From NCBI RefSeq assembly GCF_000963255.1, contig NZ_JYOV01000009.1:38231-102230 (forward strand): a stretch of DNA of 64,000 nt, written 5' to 3'. The position numbers and the translations under genes are program-made. The DNA comes from Streptococcus infantis (GTDB taxonomy: Bacteria > Bacillota > Bacilli > Lactobacillales > Streptococcaceae). The notes below the pieces were generated by a model. That model saw only the letters and a list, made by a program, of their open reading frames with translations. It was not told the origin of the DNA and did not search any database. This document shows, one piece after another, positions 1 to 11,100 of this stretch (the first letter of the stretch is position 1; each line of letters starts with the position of its first letter).

Positions 1-20
1 AACATTGGAAAGGAACAATA

Positions 21-3000
21 ATGGATAAGAGATTTTTTGAAAGACGGTGTCATTATAGTATTCGTAAATTTGCCATTGGTGCAGCTTCAGTTATGATTGG
101 AGCTAGTATATTTGGTCTTCAGGTGGCTCAAGCAGCTGAAACCGAAGTAGCAAGTCCTAGTGAGGAAACAATTCATCAAGTTCAACCTTTAGATAAGCTT
201 CCAGATGAGGTTGCTGCAGCAATTGCAAAAGCTGAGCAAAATGGCCCACAAGATTCCGCTACTGAAAAAGAAAATGATACTGTTGAATCCGCAAAACCAG
301 CAAGTGAAGAAAAGGTAACTGAGGCAACAAGTCCTAAGGTAGAAAAGGAAGCAGAAGTAGTCAGCCCTAAAGAAGACAAAGTTGAAAAAACTGAAAAACC
401 TGCTGCTGAAGCGAATGGTAAAGAGGCTACAGTTTCAGAAGGAAGTCCTGAAAAGTCAGCAGTTCGAGAAGAACATACTGATACACCTAATCAAAATAAA
501 CCTGTAACGGATGATAAAAGCAAGGAAGAAAAAGCTTCTGCAAGTGAATCACCTCAAGCTACAAAAGAGAAGGAAAAAGAAAATCAGCTTCTTGAAGAGA
601 GAAAACAAAATTTCAACAAAGACTGGTATTTTAAATTAAATTCTCAAGGTGATTTTTCTAAGAAAGATGTAGATGTTCATGATTGGTCTAAGTTGAACCT
701 TCCTCATGACTGGAGTATCTATTTTGATTTTGACCACAAGTCTCCTGCCCGAAATGAAGGTGGTCAATTAAACGGGGGTACTGCCTGGTATCGTAAGACC
801 TTCACGGTTGACGAAGCTGCTAAGGATAAGGATGTTCGGATCAACTTTGATGGTGTCTACATGGACTCTAAGGTCTATGTAAATGGTAAATTTGTAGGTC
901 ATTATCCAAGTGGTTACAATCATTTTTCATACGACATCACTGAATTTTTAAATAAAGATGGTAGTGAAAATACCATTGCTGTCCAAGTTACCAATAAGCA
1001 ACCAAGTAGTCGTTGGTACTCAGGAAGTGGTATCTATCGCGATGTAACTCTGAGTTATCGCGACAAGGTGCAGGTAGCTGAAAATGGAAATCATATCACA
1101 ACTCCAAAACTAGCTGAACAAAAAGATGGCAACGTTGAAACACAAATCCAAAGCAAGATCAAAAATACTGCCAAAACTTTAGCCAAGGTATTTGTGGAGC
1201 AACAGATTTTTACTAAGGAAGGTAAGGCTGTTTCAGATTTGGTTCGTTCTGTAACTAAGAGTCTAGCAGGAAATGAGACAGCTGACTTTAAGCAAACGAT
1301 TTTGGTTAATAAGCCAACCCTCTGGACAACCAAAAGCTATCATCCTCAGCTCTATGTTCTGAAAACCAAGGTTTATAAAGAAGGTCAGCTAGTTGATGTG
1401 ACAGAAGATACCTTTGGTTATCGTTATTTTAACTGGACAGCCAAAGAAGGATTCTCTTTGAACGGTGAGAGAATGAAATTCCATGGAGTTAGTATCCACC
1501 ATGATAACGGTGCCTTGGGGGCAGAAGAAAACTATAAGGCAACCTACCGTAAATTAAAACTCCTCAAAGATATGGGAGTTAACTCTATCCGTACAACCCA
1601 CAATCCAGCAAGTCCACAGTTGCTTGATGCTGCGGCAAGTCTAGGACTTTTGGTCCAAGAAGAAGCCTTTGATACTTGGTATCGTGGCAAGAAAACGTAT
1701 GACTATGGACGTTTCTTTGACCAAGATGCAACTCACCCAGAAGCTAAGAAGGGTGAGAAGTGGTCTGATTTTGACCTTAGAACCATGGTTGAACGTGATA
1801 AAAATAATCCATCTATCGTTATGTGGTCACTCGGTAACGAAGTTGATGAAGCAGATGGTGGTGAGCGTTCGCTAGAAACAGCCAAGCGTTTGAAAGCGAT
1901 CATCAAAGCAATCGATACAGAACGCTATGTGACCATGGGGGAAAACAAATTCAGTCGTAGATCAAGCGGCTTGTTCTTAGAATTGGCAGCAATCATGGAT
2001 GCTGTTGGTATGAACTATGGGGAACGGAATTATGATGCGGTTCGTAAGGAACATCCAGATTGGTTGATTTATGGTTCTGAAACCTCTTCAGCGACTCGAA
2101 CTCGAGATTCTTATTTTGATCCTGCTCATTTACTCTGGCACGACAATCGCCCAAATCGTCACTATGAACAATCAGACTATGGTAATGACCGTGTAGCCTG
2201 GGGTAGAACAGCTACTGAATCTTGGACTTTTGACCGTGATCGTGCTGGCTATGCAGGTCAGTTCATCTGGACTGGTTTTGACTATATCGGTGAACCTACA
2301 CCATGGCATAACCAAGATAATACACCAGTAAAAAGCTCTTATTTTGGTATCATTGATACGGCAGGCTTGCCTAAGAATGATTTCTATCTCTATCGTAGTG
2401 AATGGTATAGTGCCAAAGAAAAACCAACAGTTCGTATCATGCCTCACTGGAATTGGACTGAAGAAACGCTCAAGGAACGTAATATGCTGGTCAATGGCAA
2501 GGTTCCTGTACGGACCTTCTCAAATGCTGCTAGTGTAGAATTGTTCTTGAACAATGAGTCCCTCGGTAAGAAAGAATTTGTTAAGAAAACAACTGAAGAT
2601 GGTCGCCCTTATCACGAGGGAGCTAAACCAAGTGAATTGTATCTTGAGTGGTTGGTGGACTATAAACCAGGTACCTTAACAGCTATTGCTCGCGATGAAA
2701 ATGGTAAAGAGATTGCGCGTGATAGTGTGACAACAGCAGGGGAGCCAGCTAGAGTTCGACTCACCAAGGAAGAGCATGTCATCACTGCAGATGGTAAGGA
2801 TTTGTCTTATATCCAGTATGAAATCGTTGATGAAGACGGTAATGTTGTACCAACTGCCAATAATCTTGTTCATTTCAATCTTCATGGCCAAGGACAAATC
2901 GTCGGTGTGGACAATGGAGAACAAGCTAGCCGTGAACGTTATAAGGCTCAGAAAGATGGTACATGGCAAAGAAAAGCCTTCAATGGTAAAGGTGTTGTCA

Positions 3001-6000
3001 TCGTTAAATCGACTGAAAAAGAAGGTAAATTCACTCTTTATGCGGATTCTGCAGGCTTGGCTTCAGATCAGGCGACGGTCACAACCGTTTCAGGCAAGAA
3101 AGAAAATCGCCATTTTGTCGCTTTTGCCCCTGTGAAGGCAAGAACTGATGTCAGCGAAAATCCTAAATTGCCAGAGACTGTGACAGCTATTTATAGCGAT
3201 GGTAGTGTTGAAGAAAAAGCTGTGACTTGGGACATCCCAGAAGATCTCCTTTCAAGTGCTGGTGAGAAAAAAGTCCTTGGTAGTGTGGAAGGACTCGAAG
3301 CCAAGGCTGAAGCCCTTGTCAAGGTAGTTGCGCTTGATAAGTGGTTGCCAAAAGTAGCAACTGTCCCGGTTGGTACAGCTGTTGAAAATTTGGACAAGAC
3401 TGTTACGGCTGTTTTATCAGATGGTAACTTGGTTGATGCGGAAGTCGTTTCTTGGACCTTGAAAGATCCTTCTGCTCTGACAAAAGAAGGTGGACGTACT
3501 GAAGCAACTGGAAAATTAGTAGGCAATGACTACGAGGTTACGGCAACCTTTATCGCTAGTGATAAGGAAACAGAAAGTACTGTTACAGGTCTCACGGTTG
3601 GTGACAAGTCTCTTGAAAACTTTGAGCCTGGAAAGACCTACTACCGAGTATCCCTTCCTTATACTGCTAAAATCCCAAGTGTTGGAGCACAAACTACTGG
3701 CTACCAAGTAACTGTGCAACAAGCTTCAGTAGCTAATGATTATCAGGCTTCTGTATTTTTGAGTGACCAGAAGGGCGATTTAGTTCAAACTTATTTGATT
3801 CAGTTTGTAAAAGAAGCGCCTGCCTTGACACGCTTGGAAGTAAGCGTTGAAGGAAAAGAGACTGCAACAGAAGACCAAGTTCTCCCTTATCATGTCATTG
3901 GGCACTACGAAGATGGTACACAAACTGAATTTTCAGCGTCAGATATCCATTTGGAAGTTAAGTCAGCTGATGGTGCTCATCTTGAGGTGAATGGTCAGAA
4001 CTTGCTTCTTTACAAGAAAGGTAGTGTAACCCTCACTCCTCGTATTGACAATCAAACTGATAAGACTCAGTCTGTAGCAACTGAACTTGTGATAAAAGAA
4101 AATACAGTAGACAAGAAAATTGTCAAGCTACATCCTGTTTCTATCTCTACAGATATCAATCAGCAACCGAATTTGCCTGATCAAATCGGAGCAGAATTTG
4201 ATAAGGGCTTGCCTCGTAAGGTAGCTGTAACTTGGGACAAGGTAGATGCCAAAGAACTTGGTTACTATCATAGCTTTACCCTTAAAGGTCATGTCGAAGG
4301 TACAGATATTGAAGCTCTTGCCAATGTGACTGTAGAAGGTTTGCAGATTGCAGAAGAAATCAGCCTCACTCTTCCTAAGGGTGAAACTGTTCAATTGCCA
4401 GCTAACGTACGTGCCTACCATTCTAATGGAACAACTGTCTATAAAGATGTCCTTTGGGACAAGGTCCCTGAAAACTTTAGTCAGACTGAAGGTATCTATG
4501 AAATCAAGGGTCAATTAGTGGGTAGCCATTTGACTACTAAGGCCCATGTTCGTGTTTCTAGTCAAGTTGTTGCTGGAAATAATATCTCGAAACAGTGGAC
4601 TGGTTCTCAATTGCCAGCTGCTATTGTATCCAATACGGGTGGTGATGATTCGGCTAATACTTTGAACGACTTGACAGTTTCAAGAGCCAATACAGATGTT
4701 AAGAATCGATGGACTACATGGCAAACAGGTACAGATAATGATTGGGCGTCTATCTTGTTTGGTAATTCAGGTGATTTGACCAAACGATTTGTCGATAATC
4801 TTTCCGTTGATTTCTACACAGACGGAGCTATCGGACTTCCAAAAGAATATGTTATTGAATACTATGTCGGTCAAGAAGTTCCAGATCTTCCAAACGATGT
4901 CAATCATGCTCAAGGAGATACCAAGCATCCATTCAACAATGCTGCCAACTGGAAGGCTGTAGAAAATCTTCACGCTCCTGGACAATTATCTGCAGGTCAA
5001 ACGAACCATTTTACATTTGATAAGGTTGAAACTTATGCTGTTCGTATGCGTATGAAGAAGGCAGATGGAAAGGCTGGTGTTGGTTTAACAGAAATTACTA
5101 TTTTAGGAAGTAAGGTTCCAAGTGCTACCAGCTCAGAAATTTCTATCCAAGTAGATGGTAAGAAGCTCGAACATTTCAATCCATCTAAGACAGATTATTA
5201 TATTCCTCAAGCAAGCAAGGAAATCACTGCCACAGCCAGCAACAACGGTTTGGTAACGGTTGTTCCTGCAACAAGTGAAAAAGGTGCGACACGTCTTATT
5301 TTGAAAGCTGAGGATGGAACTGTTCTTAAAGAATATCGTATCTTCCGTGATGACGAAAAAGAGTCAACACAACCAGTAGCTGCGGAAAATAGTGCCCAGA
5401 CCTTGAATGTTGGCGATCAACTTCAATTGCCTGCCGAAGTAACGGTCTACTATCCATCACAAGCTGGCTGGGTTAAAGCTAACCTTGCTGTCCAATGGGA
5501 TGCAGTTCCAGAACATGCGACTGCCCAAGAAGGTAACTTTGAAGTGCTTGGTCATGTTCTAGGAACAGACTTAACAACCAAGATGCAAGTAACAGTTGTT
5601 ACAAAAGGTAATCAAGTTATCTCAGAAAATGCAAGCAATAATGCGACAGATTCTAAAGCCTTTGCGTCTACTACAAATGATACACAAGCAGCTTCTCGGG
5701 ATAAAATTTTCTATATCAACGATGGTCACTTTAACGAAGATGGACGTTGGACTAACTGGTCTCGTACTCCGAAGGACCAAGAAACATCTGTGGGAATTCT
5801 CTTTAAGAAGAATGGTCAGATTACACCTCAGTCTGTTGGAAAAGTAGCTATTCAGTTCTTTAAAGACAGTGGAACAGACGCACCAGCGACAATGGTATTA
5901 GAAAGATATGTTGGGCCTGCCTATACAGAACCAAGTACCATTTCTCGTTATGAAGAAAATGCGGATCATCCATTTAATAAGGCAGAAAACTGGCAAGAAA

Positions 6001-7979
6001 TTCCTTATAAAGCATCTGGAGAAATCGTGGCTGGTAAACCAATCGAATTTACCTTTGATCCAATTCAGACAACAGCTATTCGAGCACGCATGACTCGTAA
6101 ATCTACAACTAATGGTCTAGCAATGGTCGAATTTAGTGCTTACTCTCCTGCTAAAGCAAAAGATGTGGAAACTCCTTCAGTGACTATTTCGGTTGCTGGA
6201 AAAGCATTGGAAAACTTTGATCCTGCGGTTTCAGATTATACAGTGAACTTAAATGGCACTAAACCACAGGTGACTGCTCAAGCAAGTGGTCACGGTGTGA
6301 CAACGGTTGTTGAGTCTAGTCAGGATAACCTTCCTACTCTTGTCCGTCTTCTTGCTAAGGATGGTAGTCTTGTCAAGGAATATCGTATTCACTTCAAGCC
6401 TAGTCACCGTATTGTTCCTGAAGAAGGTGACCAAAGTCCTGTTCTCGAACGACCAAGTTTAGAAGTTGTCAAGACCGAAATTCCATTTAAGGAAATTATT
6501 CGTGAAAACAATGACTTAGCTCAAGATGAACGTCGAGTAATCTCAGAAGGTAAGAAGGGTGAAAGAGTTGATTATGTTGAGGTTCTAGGATCTAACCGTA
6601 CCACTGTTTATACAGATACGACTGAGGCGCAAGATCGAGTTGTTGAAGTCAAGGTAAAACCAGCCATTACTACAAGTAAGGGTGATGAGCCAGCTCCAGT
6701 GGTAGAAGTGCCAGAATTTGAGGGCGGAGTCAATGCAGTAGAAGCAGCTAAAAACGAGTTGCCAGAATACACAGAGGCAATCGGCACAGTAGGCGACGAG
6801 CCAGCTCCAGTGGTAGAAGTGCCAGAATTTGAGGGCGGCGTCAATGCAGTAGAAGCAGCTAAAAACGAGTTGCCAGAATACACAGATGCAATCGGCACAG
6901 TAGGCGACGAGCCAGCACCAGTAGTAGAAGTCCCAGAATTTGAGGGCGGCGTCAATGCAGTAGAAGCAGCTAAAAACGAGTTACCAGAATACACAGATGT
7001 AATCGGCACAGCAGGCGACGAGCCAGCACCAGTAGTAGAAATCCCAGAATTCAAGGGTGGTGTCAATGCAGTAGAGGCAGCTAAGAATGAATTGCCAGAG
7101 TACACAGATGCAATCGGCACAGTAGGTGATGAGCCAGCACCAGTGGTAGAAGTGCCAGAATTTGAGGGCGGAGTCAATGCAGTAGAAGCCGCCAAAAACG
7201 AGTTGCCAGAATACACAGATGCAGTCGGCACAGCAGGCGACGAGCCAGCACCAGTAGTAGAAATCCCAGAATTCAAGGGTGGTGTCAATGCAGTAGAGGC
7301 AGCTAAGAATGAAGTCCCAGAATTTACAGGTGGCGTTAATGCTGTGGAAGCCGCCAAAAACGAGCTGCCAGAATATACAGGAACAGTGGCTACAGCTGGA
7401 AACGAGCCTGCACCAAGTCTTGTTAAACCAGCCGAAGAGGTTCGAATTTTGACTGATAAGGAAACTGGAGTTCTGGTAGCAGGGCTAACTACAGAGTTAT
7501 CTAAAGACCTCAAGCTTCAAGTGAAGAAGGTTCTACGTCAAGAATTAGCTGGTAAACACTATGATGCTTATCAAGTTAAATTGCTGGATAAGGACAACCA
7601 AGAAGTTGAACTCAAAGGCGCTGTCCTAGTGAGATTACCAGTCAAGGGACAGGTTCAAGGAGTTTATCATATGAGCTTAGATCAAGGCTTGCAGCTTCAA
7701 AAGGTGACGCTTGTAGGTGACATGGTTGAATTTGTCACCAAAGATCTAGGACTTTATGCGATTGTCTATAAAGAACAAAACCAAGAACCAGTAAAACCAG
7801 TAGAACAAGCTCATGGGCCAGCAGTTAATGGAGAAAACTTTGAAAATGCTTCAGAGAAAGTAGATTCAGCAAGACTTCCAGAAACAGGTGAAAGTCGATC
7901 TGATACAGCTGCCTTCCTAGCAAGTCTCAGTCTTGTTTTATCAGTGGCTTTACTAACTGTTAAACGTAAAGAAAAATAG
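21..7979 (+). CDS. bgaA: BgaA-type cell-wall-anchored beta-galactosidase (GH2)
   Basis: A 2652-residue surface enzyme that should release terminal beta-1,4 galactose from host glycans and assist adhesion. Residues 1-40 are a YSIRK signal peptide, followed by a Glu/Lys/Ser-rich linker to about 190. The GH2 sugar-binding, Ig and TIM-barrel domains follow: acid/base Glu607 lies in SLGNEVDE and the probable nucleophile Glu687 in YGSETSS. Ig-like (Big_4 type) modules come next. Two related modules near 1515-1695 and 1860-2045 (NRWTTWQ, GRWTNWS) resemble the CBM71 domains described in pneumococcal BgaA. The stalk repeat, LPETG, a hydrophobic stretch and a KRKEK tail end the protein. It is longer than the roughly 2230 residues I recall for pneumococcal BgaA, largely through the stalk. 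AAAGGA precedes the ATG. Only 20 bases upstream are visible, so its promoter is not. Family assignment is firm; substrate is by homology. Confidence 0.95.
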   Translation: MDKRFFERRCHYSIRKFAIGAASVMIGASIFGLQVAQAAETEVASPSEETIHQVQPLDKLPDEVAAAIAKAEQNGPQDSATEKENDTVESAKPASEEKVTEATSPKVEKEAEVVSPKEDKVEKTEKPAAEANGKEATVSEGSPEKSAVREEHTDTPNQNKPVTDDKSKEEKASASESPQATKEKEKENQLLEERKQNFNKDWYFKLNSQGDFSKKDVDVHDWSKLNLPHDWSIYFDFDHKSPARNEGGQLNGGTAWYRKTFTVDEAAKDKDVRINFDGVYMDSKVYVNGKFVGHYPSGYNHFSYDITEFLNKDGSENTIAVQVTNKQPSSRWYSGSGIYRDVTLSYRDKVQVAENGNHITTPKLAEQKDGNVETQIQSKIKNTAKTLAKVFVEQQIFTKEGKAVSDLVRSVTKSLAGNETADFKQTILVNKPTLWTTKSYHPQLYVLKTKVYKEGQLVDVTEDTFGYRYFNWTAKEGFSLNGERMKFHGVSIHHDNGALGAEENYKATYRKLKLLKDMGVNSIRTTHNPASPQLLDAAASLGLLVQEEAFDTWYRGKKTYDYGRFFDQDATHPEAKKGEKWSDFDLRTMVERDKNNPSIVMWSLGNEVDEADGGERSLETAKRLKAIIKAIDTERYVTMGENKFSRRSSGLFLELAAIMDAVGMNYGERNYDAVRKEHPDWLIYGSETSSATRTRDSYFDPAHLLWHDNRPNRHYEQSDYGNDRVAWGRTATESWTFDRDRAGYAGQFIWTGFDYIGEPTPWHNQDNTPVKSSYFGIIDTAGLPKNDFYLYRSEWYSAKEKPTVRIMPHWNWTEETLKERNMLVNGKVPVRTFSNAASVELFLNNESLGKKEFVKKTTEDGRPYHEGAKPSELYLEWLVDYKPGTLTAIARDENGKEIARDSVTTAGEPARVRLTKEEHVITADGKDLSYIQYEIVDEDGNVVPTANNLVHFNLHGQGQIVGVDNGEQASRERYKAQKDGTWQRKAFNGKGVVIVKSTEKEGKFTLYADSAGLASDQATVTTVSGKKENRHFVAFAPVKARTDVSENPKLPETVTAIYSDGSVEEKAVTWDIPEDLLSSAGEKKVLGSVEGLEAKAEALVKVVALDKWLPKVATVPVGTAVENLDKTVTAVLSDGNLVDAEVVSWTLKDPSALTKEGGRTEATGKLVGNDYEVTATFIASDKETESTVTGLTVGDKSLENFEPGKTYYRVSLPYTAKIPSVGAQTTGYQVTVQQASVANDYQASVFLSDQKGDLVQTYLIQFVKEAPALTRLEVSVEGKETATEDQVLPYHVIGHYEDGTQTEFSASDIHLEVKSADGAHLEVNGQNLLLYKKGSVTLTPRIDNQTDKTQSVATELVIKENTVDKKIVKLHPVSISTDINQQPNLPDQIGAEFDKGLPRKVAVTWDKVDAKELGYYHSFTLKGHVEGTDIEALANVTVEGLQIAEEISLTLPKGETVQLPANVRAYHSNGTTVYKDVLWDKVPENFSQTEGIYEIKGQLVGSHLTTKAHVRVSSQVVAGNNISKQWTGSQLPAAIVSNTGGDDSANTLNDLTVSRANTDVKNRWTTWQTGTDNDWASILFGNSGDLTKRFVDNLSVDFYTDGAIGLPKEYVIEYYVGQEVPDLPNDVNHAQGDTKHPFNNAANWKAVENLHAPGQLSAGQTNHFTFDKVETYAVRMRMKKADGKAGVGLTEITILGSKVPSATSSEISIQVDGKKLEHFNPSKTDYYIPQASKEITATASNNGLVTVVPATSEKGATRLILKAEDGTVLKEYRIFRDDEKESTQPVAAENSAQTLNVGDQLQLPAEVTVYYPSQAGWVKANLAVQWDAVPEHATAQEGNFEVLGHVLGTDLTTKMQVTVVTKGNQVISENASNNATDSKAFASTTNDTQAASRDKIFYINDGHFNEDGRWTNWSRTPKDQETSVGILFKKNGQITPQSVGKVAIQFFKDSGTDAPATMVLERYVGPAYTEPSTISRYEENADHPFNKAENWQEIPYKASGEIVAGKPIEFTFDPIQTTAIRARMTRKSTTNGLAMVEFSAYSPAKAKDVETPSVTISVAGKALENFDPAVSDYTVNLNGTKPQVTAQASGHGVTTVVESSQDNLPTLVRLLAKDGSLVKEYRIHFKPSHRIVPEEGDQSPVLERPSLEVVKTEIPFKEIIRENNDLAQDERRVISEGKKGERVDYVEVLGSNRTTVYTDTTEAQDRVVEVKVKPAITTSKGDEPAPVVEVPEFEGGVNAVEAAKNELPEYTEAIGTVGDEPAPVVEVPEFEGGVNAVEAAKNELPEYTDAIGTVGDEPAPVVEVPEFEGGVNAVEAAKNELPEYTDVIGTAGDEPAPVVEIPEFKGGVNAVEAAKNELPEYTDAIGTVGDEPAPVVEVPEFEGGVNAVEAAKNELPEYTDAVGTAGDEPAPVVEIPEFKGGVNAVEAAKNEVPEFTGGVNAVEAAKNELPEYTGTVATAGNEPAPSLVKPAEEVRILTDKETGVLVAGLTTELSKDLKLQVKKVLRQELAGKHYDAYQVKLLDKDNQEVELKGAVLVRLPVKGQVQGVYHMSLDQGLQLQKVTLVGDMVEFVTKDLGLYAIVYKEQNQEPVKPVEQAHGPAVNGENFENASEKVDSARLPETGESRSDTAAFLASLSLVLSVALLTVKRKEK
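6681..7380 (+). repeat. 111-bp tandem repeat (37-residue stalk repeat), about six units
   Basis: Units begin at 6681, 6792, 6903, 7014, 7125 and 7236, each exactly 111 bp, with the core EPAPVVEVPEFEGGVNAVEA. Copies vary mainly at E/K (FEGG or FKGG) and at synonymous sites. The last unit is disturbed: a 51-bp piece (GGVNAVEAAKNE plus five residues) is repeated at 7278 and 7329. The same unit occurs in the next gene. It probably forms a stalk between the domains and the wall anchor. Confidence 0.95.
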
Positions 7980-8063
7980 AGTTTGGAACTCTACATTGTT
8001 GATTGATTGTAGAAATACTTGGACTATCCCAGTGGATAGGATCGAAAAATGCTACAACCATAT

Positions 8064-8094
8064 GGAGAGGACCTCTTGGTTCTCTCCATTTTTT
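8064..8094 (+). terminator. Rho-independent terminator after bgaA
   Basis: A 10-bp stem (GGAGAGGACC with GGTTCTCTCC, one G-U pair) with a TCTT loop is followed by A and six T. It separates bgaA from the GH84 gene, so the two are probably transcribed separately or by read-through. Confidence 0.85.
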
Positions 8095-8149
8095 AAAATA
8101 GGGATGAAACCGCTTAGATGAGTGGTTGGAGGAAAGGAATAGAAGAAAG

Positions 8150-11100
8150 ATGGATCATCAATTTTTTGAGAAACGTTGTCATTATAGCATTCGAAAATTT
8201 GCAATAGGAGCAGCCTCTGTTATGGTAGGTGCGAGTATCTTTGGAGCTAGTATGGTACAAGCGGCAGAGACAGAGACTTTGCAGGAAGCAGAAACAAGTC
8301 TTACACAGCTTCCACCAGAGGATAAGTTATCACCAGATTTGGTAGGCGCTATTAAAAGTGCAGAGGCAAACTTTGTTTCAGAGACTAAAGTGGAAGAGGT
8401 AGCTACTAAGTCCCAAGCTCCCGAAGAAACTTCTTCAAAACCAGTAGAAACTAAAAATTCTACAGTAGAGAAGGGAGTAACAACCGTAGAAAATGCTTCT
8501 ACTGAAGTAGCTCCTACTGAAACCAATGCAGTAACAGAACCTACGAAACCAGCTGAAGTAAATGGAACGGTGGAGAAAGCTGCTTCATTTACAGCAGATA
8601 AACCTGCAAGTAAAGCAGAAATTGATGCCGCCAAAAATCAAGTAGCTAAAAAGGAATATACGGTATTTCCAAGACCTCAAAAGGTTACTTATGGCGATGG
8701 TGTTACTGCTCTAGAAGGAAAGGTAAACCTTGTCTTTAGCGATGGCTTAGATATCTATACACGTAACCGTGCCAAAGAAGTTCTCCAAGCTAGTAATGTG
8801 TCTTACACTACCAGTACAAAAGCTACAGAAGGGGCAACCAACATTTTCCTTGGAGTGCGTGGGAAAGCTCCTCTGGCAGAAAAAGAAGTTCAAGATATTT
8901 CGTCTGAATTATACGATAAAATTGATGCCTATGTCTTGCGCGTGAAGGCCAATAAGATTTCTTTTGTCGGAAAGGATACCGATGCTGTCTTCTTTGGACT
9001 AACAACCTTGAAACAGATGCTGAAGGAGAGTCCTGTCCCAGTTCTTCGAGATGTGACCGTAGAAGACTACGCAGAAGTGAAGAATCGTGGCTTTATCGAA
9101 GGCTATTATGGAAATCCTTGGACCAAAGAAAACCGTGAAGAGCTGATGCGCTATGGTGGCGACTTAAAGCTAACTCAGTACTTTTTTGCGCCAAAAGACG
9201 ATCCCTATCACAATGCTAAATGGCGTGAACTCTATCCAGAAGAAAAAATGGCAGAGATTCGTGATCTAGCTCGTGTGGGGAATGAAACAAAGACTCGCTA
9301 TGTATGGACTATCCATCCATTTATGCATAATAAGATGCGTTTTGACACGGATGAATTATATAAACAGGATTTAGATGTCATCAAAGAGAAATTCACCCAA
9401 TTGTTAGATGCAGGTGTGCGTGAATTTGGGGTTCTAGCTGATGATGCGGCCTGGCCTGTTGGTGGCTACAATAGTTATGTTCGGTTAATGACCGACCTGA
9501 CAAATTGGCTAACTGAACAAGAAACAAAATACAGTGACCTTCGTAAAGATATGATTTTCGTTCCAGCCTGGTATATGGGACAAGGGACAGAAGATGAACT
9601 TCGTACGCTCAATGAACGCCTTCCAGAAACGGTTCATTTAACCCTAACAGGGGGTAAGGTATGGGGTGCAGTTGACCAAACCTTCCTAACAAATTTGAAG
9701 AAGAATTTGACAGAAGGTGGCAAGAAGTATCGTCCGATTCATTTCTGGATTAACTGGCCTTGTAATGATAATACCAAGCAACACTTGATTCTAGGTGGTG
9801 GTGAAAAATTCTTACATCCCAATGTTGATTTGTCCTTGGCTCAGGGCATTATGCTAAATCCGATGCAACAATCCGAAGCTTCAAAGGTAGCCCTCTTTGA
9901 TGTGGCTCAGTATGGTTGGAAGCAATGGAGAAGTGCGGAAGAAGCTGAAAAAATCAATGATGTAGCCTTTAACTATGTGGTCAATGGAAACTTTGAAGAA
10001 AGCGAAGTATCAAAAGCCTTTCGTGAACTTGGCAAGCATATGCGCAACCAAAACCGTCCTCCACATGTCACAAAATTGGAAGAATCTGTTGAGCTTGCAC
10101 CTAAATTGACAGACTTTTATAACAAATTGAAGACTGGTCAAAACGTAGACGCAGAGAGAAAAGAATTAAAGGGTATCTTTGCAAACTTGAAGGCTGACGC
10201 CCTCCTTCTGAAAGAAAAAGGGGACAAGAAGCTTATTGACCAAATCCACTACTGGTTAGACAATACAGTGGATCAGATGGATGCTTTAGAAGCCTTGCTG
10301 ACAGCGACAGAAGGTCTGGCTGAAAAGAATGATGCTAAAGTATGGGAGCATTACTATGCTGGGGTTAAGTATTACGATCAGTCTATTAGTTACTCTTTCT
10401 TCTATGTAGACCATTATGAACGGGCAGAGTTTGGAGTGCAACATATTCGTCCATTTATCAATAACTTAAAGGAATACTTGGCAACACATATCCAGACCAT
10501 GCTGCATCCAGATAAACTTGTGACCACCTTTATTACCAACCGTGCGGGGATTGAAGGAGGTCTTGCAGAAGTAACAGATGGCGACTTGGATACTCATGCG
10601 ATTGTCAAGACGACAACCGTTATTGAACGAGATGATTATGTAGGTCTTCGTTTCAATAAAGCCATTAAGGTCCATACACTAGGTTTTGCTACAGGAACAA
10701 AGACAGCCGATAATTATACTTTCGGAAATGCCCTTGTGGAATATCAAAACGAACAGGGCGACTGGGTAGCTCTCACAAGTCCAGCCTACACAGGTAGAGA
10801 ACGTACGCTTGAATTTACTAATCTTGATATTACGGCACAAGCAGTTCGCATGCGTGCCACTGCTAAGAAAGATAATGCTTGGCTTGCCATGCGTGAGATT
10901 GCCGTCAATAGACCGCTCGAACTTGGAAGCAAGAAGGTAAAAGGAACCATTACCCTTAGTCCAAATCTGGTTTACAAGTATGGAACCAGTGTGCTTCAAA
11001 TGCAAGATGGCAAAGATAACACCGAATCTATGATGGCTCATGCCAATCAAACAAATGTGACTCCAGAAAATGCTTGGGTTCAAATGGACTTGGGTGGAGC

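Noticed and set aside
6681..7380. Evenly spaced repeat that might suggest a CRISPR array
   Set aside because: Units are contiguous 111-bp, in frame, with no unique spacers and no cas genes.
6608..7513. Long minus-strand open frame (301 codons) across the BgaA repeat
   Set aside because: It is the mirror of the GC-rich in-frame repeat; no ribosome binding site or promoter, and a repetitive Ser/Thr/Ala product. The same shadow occurs at 12535-12960.
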